Of a stretch of DNA of 13,033 nt, positions 6,886 to 13,033 are shown piece after piece. The stretch is taken from assembly GCA_041485845.1 (NCBI GenBank), contig JBGPKH010000201.1:1-13033 (forward strand), written 5' to 3'. A program made the position numbers and the translations under genes. Below the pieces are notes generated by a model, which saw only the letters and a program-made list of their open reading frames with translations, ran no database searches and was not told the origin of the DNA. Every line of letters starts with the position of its first letter. Within the stretch, counting starts at the first letter, position 1. The DNA comes from OMOG01 sp041485845. Its GTDB lineage: Bacteria > Acidobacteriota > Terriglobia > Bryobacterales > Bryobacteraceae.

Positions 6886-7737
6886 TCATTTTTCAAGCAA
6901 ACGCACTTTCAGCCGCACAAGATCCTGGTCCGAAAGTCGCAGCTCAGTGCGCCGGTAATTATCGAGTGAGCGGAAATCCCGTTCGATGGTCTGGAGCGCC
7001 GCGTCGAGGTAGGCGCGGTCGGCCATGTAAACGGCGCGCACGGCGTCCGGCGAGGCCTTCAGCCCGGTGGCCGCCGCATTCACCTGCTGTGCGGTCGCGG
7101 CATAGTCGTTGCTGAGCAGATAGTCCGCAAAGGCGGTCTCGCGGGGGACGCCAAGAAACAACAGCAACATTGCACTAAAAACACCTGTGCGATCCTTGCC
7201 GGCCGAACAGTGGTACAGCGTGGGCCCTGTGCCGTTGAGTATTCTCTGAAACGCGGCGCCGTAGGACGGGGCATAAATGACGACGATTCGCTCGTAGGTG
7301 GCGCGCATGAATGCCACCATCTCAGCCGCGCCGGCGCCCTTCGCAAGGAGTTCCATCGTGGTCGGCCCGTTTCGGCCCGGCGTGGGCAGCAAGGGAATCT
7401 CGGGAGGATTCGGTCCCTTCCATTGAGTGGGATCCGACCGGCGTTCATCATCCCGGCGGAAATCGCAGACCGTGGAAATACCGCGACGAGCAAGGTATTC
7501 ATAGTCCTTGACGGTCAGTTGAGAGAGCTGCCCCGAGCGATAGACTTGCCCCCATCTTACGTGACGTCCATCCGCGGTTGCGTAGCCGCCAATGTCGCGA
7601 AAGTTTGGTGCGCCGTCGAGAGGCAGACGGCGAACGTGGCCGGGAGGCTGCGCGACACCGACTCCGGCCAGCAGCAGGGTGGCGAGTCCGGTGAGGAGCT
7701 TGTGGGGCAAGCGTGCATTGTTCGGCAAAGTAGGCAT
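6886..7737 (-). CDS. Secreted tyrosine-protein phosphatase (Y_phosphatase3 / PtpB-like)
   Basis: 283 residues. The N-terminus has a basic stretch, a hydrophobic core (LLTGLATLLLAGVGVA) and a likely cleavage before QPPG, so the enzyme is probably periplasmic. NFRDIGG (45-51) and the phosphate-binding loop HCSAGKDRTG (176-185), with nucleophile C177 and R183, are hallmarks of the family that includes mycobacterial PtpB (Pfam Y_phosphatase3). These enzymes hydrolyse phosphotyrosine and often phosphoinositides. DFRRDDERRSDP (92-103) is also typical. All catalytic residues are present and the length is normal. It stands alone: neighbours on both sides are debris on the other strand. No clear Shine-Dalgarno site precedes the ATG. 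Substrate unknown. Confidence 0.9.
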   Translation of the reverse strand: MPTLPNNARLPHKLLTGLATLLLAGVGVAQPPGHVRRLPLDGAPNFRDIGGYATADGRHVRWGQVYRSGQLSQLTVKDYEYLARRGISTVCDFRRDDERRSDPTQWKGPNPPEIPLLPTPGRNGPTTMELLAKGAGAAEMVAFMRATYERIVVIYAPSYGAAFQRILNGTGPTLYHCSAGKDRTGVFSAMLLLFLGVPRETAFADYLLSNDYAATAQQVNAAATGLKASPDAVRAVYMADRAYLDAALQTIERDFRSLDNYRRTELRLSDQDLVRLKVRLLEK

Positions 7738-7774
7738 AATGATTATGTGCTTAGAGGGACGGTTCGCGATGGTC

Positions 7775-7780
7775 AGTATA
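7775..7780 (-). promoter_or_regulatory. Candidate -10 box for the phosphatase gene
   Basis: TATACT on the minus strand (5 of 6 consensus) lies 38 nt before the phosphatase ATG. No recognisable -35 box is found 16-18 bp upstream, so this is weak evidence for a promoter. The surrounding 7738-7925 holds no credible gene. Confidence 0.3.
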
Positions 7781-7925
7781 CACCCCAGACGCCATGGGAA
7801 ACATTATGATAAGGCACAGCCACAAGAGACAGCAGCCTCCCAGGCCCTGATCGACCACAAGCAGGCAACGTTGAACGTGATTCTCCCACTTCGCGAGGGC
7901 GGGGTTACGGGGCGAGATCCCGACT

Positions 7926-8310
7926 CATAAGCGGTGCATCGTCAACTGGGATCTGCGCGAGTCGATGACCGAGGCGGACATCGAGAACATCTTGCAGCGG
8001 GCAATGGAACTGTACCCGGAGGCGCGTCCAAGGATCATCTCCGACAACGGCCCGCAGTTCATCGCCAGGGACTTCAAGGAGTTCATTCGGATCTCGGGCA
8101 TGACGCACGCGAGGACTTCGCCGTCTTGCCCTCAATCGAATGGCAAAATCGAACGTTGGCACAAATCGCTCACGCTTGAACAGCGCCATCGGCTACATCA
8201 CGCCGAAAGACATGCTGATCGGGCGTCAGCAAGAGATCCAGGCCGGACGGGATCGAAAGCTGGAAGCGGCCCGGGAGCCAGGCCGGATTCGTCGTCAGCG
8301 GGCGGCCTGA
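7926..8310 (+). pseudogene. IS3-family transposase (OrfB, integrase core) fragment, truncated and internally deleted
   Basis: The frame of 7926 reads HKRCIVNWDLRESMTEADIE, then PRIISDNGPQFIARDFKEFI and CPQSNGKIERWHKSL. This is the second half of an IS3-family integrase core, with the second catalytic Asp (SDNGPQF) and the Glu (KIERWHK). The N-terminal half, including the first Asp, is missing. After KSL about 100 nt of the usual gene are absent and the frame changes: the shifted frame reads LNSAIGYITPKDMLIGRQQE, then RDRKLEAAREPGRIRRQRAA and a stop at 8308-8310, the normal family C-terminus. It cannot encode an active transposase. No insertion-sequence ends are recognised around it. Confidence 0.85.
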
Positions 8311-8399
8311 CAGTGGCGACGCCGTGGCTCTCCGACGCTCTCCAGCATCAATTTATCCAGGATTCATCCGTGATGAGACTGAACGTCGAATGGATGCGA

Positions 8400-8529
8400 C
8401 TGGGTGCGATCGCGCTGCGGGTCGAAGGCAAGATCGAAATACGATGCCGCCAAGATGAGGATCACCAACAACGCCGAAGCCAACAAGTATCTCAAGCCCG
8501 TGTTCCGCAAGGGCTGGCAGTTCGCCTGA
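8400..8529 (+). pseudogene. Remnant C-terminus of a Gfo/Idh/MocA-family oxidoreductase with one-base frameshift
   Basis: Reading from 8400 gives LGAIALRVEGKIE. After a one-base shift near 8437-8440 the next frame continues YDAAKMRITNNAEANKYLKP and VFRKGWQFA to a stop at 8527-8529. The joined peptide matches the end I recall for many Gfo/Idh/MocA sugar oxidoreductases (GxIALRxGxKLEWD, then TNxxEANxxLxxxYRxGW). Removing one A from the run at 8437-8439 restores a single frame. Only the last 40 or so residues remain, and nothing of the Rossmann domain is present. The fragment lies 40 bp from the 3' end of the convergent permease gene. Confidence 0.6.
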
Positions 8530-8568
8530 CGGCGTCCCCCGGCGGCTGCCTGTTACTCGAAATGCCAT

Positions 8569-10965
8569 TTATGCGCTGCGCAGTGCGATGAGAGGACTTA
8601 CCCCTGCCGCCCTGCGAGCGGGAATGTAGCACGCGACCAGCCCCACGAAACACAAAAGTGCAGCTACACTGACGAACGCCGGCGGGTCGGAGGCGGTGAC
8701 ACCGTACAACTGACTGCTGATCATGCGCGTGATGGCGACGCTGCCAAAGGCGCCTAATACGACGCCAATAAGCGCCAGCCTGAAGCCGCCGACCACGACC
8801 AACCGGATGATGTCCGCGGCGCCGGCGCCCAGGGCCACTCGAATCCCGATCTCACGGGTGCGCTGCGAAACCGAATAGGACATCGCCCCGTAAATCCCGA
8901 TCGCGGCGAGCGCGAGGCCGAATACCGCAAACACACTCAGGAGAACCATGGCAAACCGTTCCTGCGCCGTCCCCAGGGCGATACTCTCTTCCAACGTGAC
9001 ATTGGTCAGCGCCTGTTCTTTGTCGACGGCTGCAATCCGGGCGCGGACAGTCGGCAGCGCAGCCAGCGGCGATGAAACGGTTCGCACCGCGAGTTGGTAG
9101 CCCGGCTGCGGGCTCAGGGTGAAGGGCACAAATAGCCCCGGAACCGGCTTCTTCCGGAGACCGTCATTTTTCGAATCGGCGACCACTCCAACGATGCGAA
9201 CCCCCGGACCGCCTGGCGCCTGCCGCCTTGCCAGCACATCCAGACGGATGTTTTTGCCGATGGGATCCTCGCCGGCGGGAAAAAACTGCTGCACCATCGT
9301 CTGATTGACGACCGCCACATGTTCGGCGCGAATCACGTTGCTCGCCGCGAGGATTTCTCCCCGAAGCAGCGGAATGCCCATCGTTGCAAAGTAGCCGGCG
9401 CTGACGGCAGCAACGGTCGCCTCAAGCTGTTGCGCAGCTATGCGTCCTTCGATCGCCACCTTCGAGGTAATCCCGCCGTACGGAGGGAATCCGAGACCGA
9501 CTGTTGCGCTTTTCACCCCAGGCGCGGCCTGCAACTGTTCCAGCACATTTCGGAAGAACGCGATCCGCTGACCGAGAGCCGGTTCCGCATTGGGCGCCGG
9601 CCACAGCCATAAAGTGAGAACGTGATCTGTCCGGACCCCCGGGTCTTCCTGGGTCAGACTGATAAAGGTACGGATCATGAGCCCGGCGCCGGTGAGCAGG
9701 ATCATGGAAAAGGCGAACGCCAGGACCACCAGCGCGTTTCTCGTCCGGTGCCCGCTCAGCCCGCCGGACGATCCTTTCTCCCCCTCTTTTAAGGTCTGGC
9801 TGATATCGAGCCGCGAGGCATGAATGGCAGGAATCAGACCGAACAGAATCCCGGTGAGTATTGACACCACGAGAGAACTTACCAAGACCGCCGAATTGAC
9901 GCGGATCTCCATTTCGCTGTTAATTGCATTTGGTGGGAGAAGTGTTACGAGCGCTTTGGTGCCCCACACGGCCAGCAGAACTCCGGTGGCGCCCCCACAA
10001 ACGGACAACAGCACGCTCTCGGTGAGAAGCTGCCTCAAAAGTTGCCAGCGGTGCGCTCCGACCGCCAGGCGGACGGAGATTTCCTTGGTTCGCACGCAGG
10101 CGCGCGCCAGAAGCAGATTGGCTACGTTGGCGCAGGCAATCAGGAGAAGGAAGCCTACCGCTGCCAGCAGGACATATACGGTAGTTCGGATCCATGGCCT
10201 GACCCAATCGCCAAAGGGTACCAGCTGCATCGCAAAGCCATTGGCGGGGAAGCTTTTTGGGTCGGCCTCGGCGAAAGGAGTAAGGATCGAATGCAATTCG
10301 GCCGCGGCGCTTGTCAGGGAAACTCCCGGCTTGAGACGCCCGTGAACCATCACCCGGCTATTCTGGATACCATCCACCGGCAGGGGGCGCCAAAGCGACA
10401 GCACACCGGGGCTCGTGAAGAAAGTGAACCTTAGCGGCATTACGCCAATCACGGTGTAGTTCTGGCCGTTCAGCCTCACCTCCCGGCCGACGATCTTAGG
10501 ATCGGAGGCGAACCGTCTCTGCCAGAAAAGGTAATTCAGGACGACGACCGGCCTCGGTTCACCGCCGGAGCCGTAATCGTCGGGGAGAAAAGTGCGCCCC
10601 AGCAGCGGCTTTACTCCGAGAAACTCGAATCCGTTGCTGCTGAACAGGGAGGCCGAGACGTCCTCAATCGGCCCCCCTCCCTCGGTGAGCCTCATACGGT
10701 CGAAGCCCGTGGCGAACGCATCTTCGAGCATATGGCTGCGTTCCCGAATGGCCCGGTACTCGGCGATCGAATACGCCCCGCGTAATGGGCCCTGCTTAAG
10801 GGGTGCGATGCCGATGCGCACGATACGTTCAAAATTCTTGTAGGGGAAGGGATCGAACAGGACCGCATGTACTACGCTGAAGATGCACGTAACAGCGGCA
10901 ATACCCAGCGCCATGGAAAGAGCGGCAAGGGCCGACGCAGCCGCGTCTTTTCTTAGCATGCGCAA
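8569..10965 (-). CDS. FtsX/MacB-type ABC permease, ADOP family (acidobacterial duplicated orphan permease)
   Basis: 798 residues in two similar halves, each a MacB-type periplasmic domain plus an FtsX domain. The first transmembrane helix (about 12-36, ALSMALGIAAVTCIFSVVHA) is followed by a periplasmic domain (about 38-255). Helices at about 262-287, 312-336 and 358-380 carry IACANVANLLLARA and the cytoplasmic loop KEISVRLAVGAHRWQLLRQL. Helix 5 (about 410-432), a second periplasmic domain and a C-terminal set (about 670-695, 722-745, 763-782) follow, with QRTREIGIRVALGAG repeating the loop. In this family the ATPase is usually not encoded alongside, and none is in the window. The substrate is unknown; relatives export or act mechanically on the envelope. 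The longest frame starts at TTG 10965, with ATG 10959 as alternative. Family members usually have about 8 more residues (xxDLRYGLRML), and the preceding DNA would supply them if one base were added, so the 5' end may be frameshifted. Confidence 0.9.
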   Translation of the reverse strand: MRMLRKDAAASALAALSMALGIAAVTCIFSVVHAVLFDPFPYKNFERIVRIGIAPLKQGPLRGAYSIAEYRAIRERSHMLEDAFATGFDRMRLTEGGGPIEDVSASLFSSNGFEFLGVKPLLGRTFLPDDYGSGGEPRPVVVLNYLFWQRRFASDPKIVGREVRLNGQNYTVIGVMPLRFTFFTSPGVLSLWRPLPVDGIQNSRVMVHGRLKPGVSLTSAAAELHSILTPFAEADPKSFPANGFAMQLVPFGDWVRPWIRTTVYVLLAAVGFLLLIACANVANLLLARACVRTKEISVRLAVGAHRWQLLRQLLTESVLLSVCGGATGVLLAVWGTKALVTLLPPNAINSEMEIRVNSAVLVSSLVVSILTGILFGLIPAIHASRLDISQTLKEGEKGSSGGLSGHRTRNALVVLAFAFSMILLTGAGLMIRTFISLTQEDPGVRTDHVLTLWLWPAPNAEPALGQRIAFFRNVLEQLQAAPGVKSATVGLGFPPYGGITSKVAIEGRIAAQQLEATVAAVSAGYFATMGIPLLRGEILAASNVIRAEHVAVVNQTMVQQFFPAGEDPIGKNIRLDVLARRQAPGGPGVRIVGVVADSKNDGLRKKPVPGLFVPFTLSPQPGYQLAVRTVSSPLAALPTVRARIAAVDKEQALTNVTLEESIALGTAQERFAMVLLSVFAVFGLALAAIGIYGAMSYSVSQRTREIGIRVALGAGAADIIRLVVVGGFRLALIGVVLGAFGSVAITRMISSQLYGVTASDPPAFVSVAALLCFVGLVACYIPARRAAGVSPLIALRSA

Positions 10966-11042
10966 ACCACTGCTGTCCTAAACACGGACAAAAATAGCGA
11001 CCCGTATTGCAAACAGGGGATTTACGACGCCGAAACTGGAGC

Positions 11043-11082
11043 TTTGAGGTTGAGGTCTCCCGTTTTGAGTTAGCGTCTCCTG
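11043..11082 (+). repeat. Two adjacent imperfect direct repeats
   Basis: TTTGAGGTTGAGGTCTCCCG (11043-11062) and TTTGAGTTAGCGTCTCCTG (11064-11082) match at about 16 of 20 positions with one gap. They sit immediately outside the left inverted repeat of the IS4 element. They could be subterminal repeats of another, older insertion sequence into which the IS4 element inserted. A small reading frame across them (11007-11201) is probably not a gene. Confidence 0.4.
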
Positions 11083-11201
11083 TCCAAAAGAGTTACTTTC
11101 CGGGGTGGGCCGGGGTGGTACGGACCAATGTTTGTGGCCGACATGAAGCTGATCTTGTTGCTCGTAGTTTGCCGCAGATAACCTCGCATAGCCTGTCCTA
11201 A

Positions 11202-12377
11202 TCAGCTCAGATTCAGGCTAAGCTGTTCAACCGGTGGAACCAGCGGCGGTGTGCCGAAGGGGTTCTCCAGCCAGCGGCGGAGATCCCGGTAGGTGAACAA
11301 ATTCAAGCGCAGCATGGAGGCCAGATTGGAGAAGGACCACTTCGCCTTGGAGAGGTGGTACATCCATTTCAACAGCAGCATCGCCAGCAACGCTGTCCAA
11401 ATCTGAATCAGCAGCGCGTTCCGGCTGGTGCCCACAAAACTCTTCACCTTCAGGTTCTGTTTGAGGGCCTTGAAAAACAGTTCGATTTCCCAGCGGTCCT
11501 TATAGATGGCGGCGATGGTGGTGGCGCCGAAATGCAGCAGATTGGTCAGCAGAACGATCTCTCGTTCGTTGTTAGGGTCCCAAACCACTACCCGCCGCAG
11601 CAGATGCGGGCAGTTCTTGGCCGCCTGCGTGCCCGTAAAGCGGATGATTTCATCGGCCAGGATGTGGCGCGGCAGCGGACCCAGGAAAGATTCCACCACC
11701 TCATAGGCGGCATTGTCCTTCAGGCGGGTCACGAAGAACACCCCGCGGCCGGTCCACTTTCCGAACAGGGCATAGTCGTTATAGCCCCTGTCCATGGCCA
11801 CAATGGAGCCGGCGTTGAGATCCAGAGTCTGGGCGATGCGGACATCGCTTTTCTTGGCTTCGGTAATGAGAACGTAGGACGGCAGGTAGTCGTCGTGGTC
11901 CAACAGCACGTGCGCCTTCACGCCCCCTTTGGCCCGGCGGAACTTGGCCCAGGGAAACAGGTCCAGGCATAGCGAGATGGTGGTGGAGTCCAGCGATAGG
12001 AGTTTGTTCTTGAACCGGAACTTGGCCTTGCGGGCGCCCATGCCTTGCTGTTCGCGGAAGCGGTTCAGCGAGGTGTAGAGCAAGTCTTCGAATAGCGCCG
12101 CCGGGCGGTGCTCGTTGGCATAGGACAGGGTGGATTTGTTGGGTGCGTTGTTGATGCCGAGATGCACCAGTTTGCCTTCACTACAAGCCAACCCGTTGCA
12201 GATCTCGCGCAGCGAATCGGCATGGGCCAACTGGCAGAACGTCATGGCCACGAGCTGGGTCCAGCAGGTGAAGCCTTTGGCGGCGCGTTCCGCCAGGTGC
12301 TTCTTGACCAGCGAGGCGAACTCCGCTCTGGGGAAATGTTGCAGAAGTTGATTGAACAAGCTGGCAGCCTGTATCAT
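11202..12377 (-). CDS. IS4-family DDE transposase
   Basis: 391 residues from the ATG at 12377. The N-terminal part (FNQLLQHFPRAEFASLVKKH, then FTCWTQLVAMTFCQLAHADS and LREICNGL) is the DUF4372-type DNA-binding region found on many IS4 transposases. The catalytic DDE domain follows: LLSLDSTTISL (first Asp), IVAMDRGYNDY (second Asp) and the YKDRWEIELFFKALKQ motif (the Y-(2)-R-(3)-E-(6)-K signature with the catalytic Glu). The C-terminus is full length, so the enzyme looks intact and potentially active. A GTG at 12431 would add 18 residues, but the Shine-Dalgarno site at 12387-12393 favours the ATG. The gene fills most of the 1.48-kb element. Confidence 0.95.
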   Translation of the reverse strand: MIQAASLFNQLLQHFPRAEFASLVKKHLAERAAKGFTCWTQLVAMTFCQLAHADSLREICNGLACSEGKLVHLGINNAPNKSTLSYANEHRPAALFEDLLYTSLNRFREQQGMGARKAKFRFKNKLLSLDSTTISLCLDLFPWAKFRRAKGGVKAHVLLDHDDYLPSYVLITEAKKSDVRIAQTLDLNAGSIVAMDRGYNDYALFGKWTGRGVFFVTRLKDNAAYEVVESFLGPLPRHILADEIIRFTGTQAAKNCPHLLRRVVVWDPNNEREIVLLTNLLHFGATTIAAIYKDRWEIELFFKALKQNLKVKSFVGTSRNALLIQIWTALLAMLLLKWMYHLSKAKWSFSNLASMLRLNLFTYRDLRRWLENPFGTPPLVPPVEQLSLNLS

Positions 12378-12386
12378 AAACCGTGC

Positions 12387-12393
12387 CCTCCTT
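12387..12393 (-). promoter_or_regulatory. Shine-Dalgarno site that sets the transposase start
   Basis: AAGGAGG on the minus strand ends 9 nt before the ATG at 12377. It lies inside the longer frame that begins with GTG at 12431, so the shorter 391-residue protein is the more likely product. Confidence 0.7.
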
Positions 12394-12536
12394 GAGGCGA
12401 GTGGTGGAACCGAGATCAGCGTCTGGTTCACTCACTACGTTGACAGGAGGGCCGCCCCAACGCAAGGCAGCGAAGACGGTGGACCGGAGATTGCGGAGTG
12501 GATGTCACGCTTAAATATACGAATTGGCGAAGTCAC

Positions 12537-13033
12537 TCAGAGTAACTGGTGTTTTGGACACGAGTGTACCATTTTACGATTCTTGGCCACCACCAAAGCA
12601 TAAGCTCGGCACACCTGGTAGTTGGAATACTGATACCGGAACCCACTGTTCTGTTGCTCTTCCAAATCCAGAGCGAAGCACAGGCAACTGGAGTAGATCC
12701 AACGGTCACAGACTTGGCTCAATCGCCCTATCGCCGATTCCTCGGACAAGGTATCCGCGATCTTCGCCAAGCCGGTTACGTCCGCTACATGCGTAAAACA
12801 GTTCCCCTCCTTGGTAAAGCCGATCCCGGCCTTCCGCGCTTGACAGGCCACGTATTCATGCCCGTTGAATATGATCTGGGCAGGAAATGGAGGGTGGCCG
12901 CTGATCTTGATCGTCACGTGGCCCCAGTCGGCATCCACCGCGTGCAGGAGTGCATCCAAATCGTCGCAGATGCGTTGATACAGGCGGTCCAGTTGACAGC
13001 GTTTCTCTTCGGCCAGGAGGCGGTCGCCACGGA
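12537..13033 (-). CDS. Conserved hypothetical protein, N-terminus outside the window, probably truncated at its C-terminus
   Basis: The frame is open from the right edge (164 codons in window) to a stop at 12537-12539; a TTG at 12959 is not the true start because coding similarity continues upstream (RLLAEEKRCQLDRLYQRICD, then DLDALLHAVDADWGHVTIKI). Further landmarks are HPPFPAQIIFNGHEYVACQA, then KAGIGFTKEGNCFTHV, SEESAIGRLSQVCDRWIY and FRYQYSNYQV. I recall similar proteins from mobile or accessory DNA of several phyla, but none with a known function. After YQV (about 12612) the composition changes (CRAYALVVAKNRKMVHSCPK) and no longer resembles the family as I remember it. The last 25 residues are therefore probably read through the insertion junction, making this a 3'-truncated gene. 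No membrane segment or signal is seen. Confidence 0.6.
   Translation of the reverse strand, partial: RGDRLLAEEKRCQLDRLYQRICDDLDALLHAVDADWGHVTIKISGHPPFPAQIIFNGHEYVACQARKAGIGFTKEGNCFTHVADVTGLAKIADTLSEESAIGRLSQVCDRWIYSSCLCFALDLEEQQNSGFRYQYSNYQVCRAYALVVAKNRKMVHSCPKHQLL

Larger units (their letters stand above)
11081..12560 (-). mobile_element. IS4-family insertion sequence, about 1.48 kb (ends tentative)
   Basis: TGTCCAAAA-GA-GTTACT at 11081-11097 matches, in inverted orientation, 12541-12560 (reverse complement TGTCCAAAACACCAGTTACT). The alignment is 9 identical bases, a 2- or 5-base unlike stretch, then 6 identical bases. The 1480 bp between the outer ends contain one intact transposase gene and little else, as expected for an IS4-family element. 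I do not see a target-site duplication, and the bases immediately inside the repeats differ, so the ends need comparison with other copies. Confidence 0.5.

Noticed and set aside
7592..7930. A 112-codon plus-strand frame between the phosphatase and the IS3 fragment
   Set aside because: Its first half is antisense to the phosphatase signal region and the rest matches no family I know. The codon pattern is not convincing.
11007..11201. A 64-codon open frame left of the IS4 transposase
   Set aside because: It covers the direct repeats and the candidate inverted repeat. Its translation shows only the echo of those repeats.
11192..12449. CCTGTC near 11192 and its inverse GACAGG near 12442 as IS4 terminal repeats
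   Set aside because: Only 6 bp match and the similarity does not extend. The pair at 11081 and 12560 is longer.
1..13033. CRISPR arrays, tRNA or rRNA genes
   Set aside because: No regularly spaced repeats, tRNA cloverleaf signatures or rRNA-like sequence were seen on reading through the window. A tRNAscan or CRISPR-finder run would settle it.

Overview
The window most likely comes from a GC-rich member of the Acidobacteriota, of the Solibacter/Bryobacter type. This is inferred from gene content, not from a marker gene. Three things point there: a very long TonB-dependent-receptor-like protein with an N-terminal carboxypeptidase-regulatory domain, an orphan FtsX/MacB-type permease of the acidobacterial duplicated (ADOP) kind, and remnants of WD40/TolB-tailed and carboxypeptidase-regulatory proteins.

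Layout. Positions 1-4741 (minus) hold a two-gene transcription unit. An Oar-like outer-membrane receptor (1241-4741) comes first, followed 29 nt later by a secreted GHL6-like putative glycoside hydrolase (1211 to the left edge, incomplete). This reads as a glycan or oligomer uptake-and-degradation pair. Its upstream region carries a TTGACA box and a perfect 16-bp palindrome. Positions 4856-5111 hold a 256-bp non-coding element with imperfect terminal inverted repeats beginning GTGTCAAG, probably a relic of an IS21-type insertion sequence. It separates the receptor promoter from a strong sigma-70-like promoter (5128-5156) that drives fdhA (5181-6395), a glutathione-independent Zn/NAD formaldehyde dehydrogenase.

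Positions 6405-6834 are debris: the start of one acidobacterial protein followed by the tail of an unrelated one. A secreted tyrosine phosphatase with an intact CX5R loop lies at 6886-7737 (minus). Positions 7926-8529 are debris again: an IS3-family transposase fragment with an internal deletion, then the frameshifted tail of a Gfo/Idh/MocA oxidoreductase. The ADOP permease (8569-10965, minus) appears intact except for a possible frameshift at its start. Positions 11081-12560 hold an IS4-family insertion sequence with an intact DDE transposase. The right edge (12537-13033, minus) holds a conserved hypothetical gene whose C-terminus looks cut short.

Overall this is an accessory region. Four apparently functional units (receptor plus hydrolase, fdhA, phosphatase, permease) are separated by decayed genes and insertion-sequence material. 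I found no CRISPR array, tRNA or rRNA, and no clear evidence of a wholly new defence or metabolic system. The most unusual items are the 256-bp element with crossing inverted repeats, the palindromic candidate operator of the receptor unit, and the Gly/Arg tract in the hydrolase.
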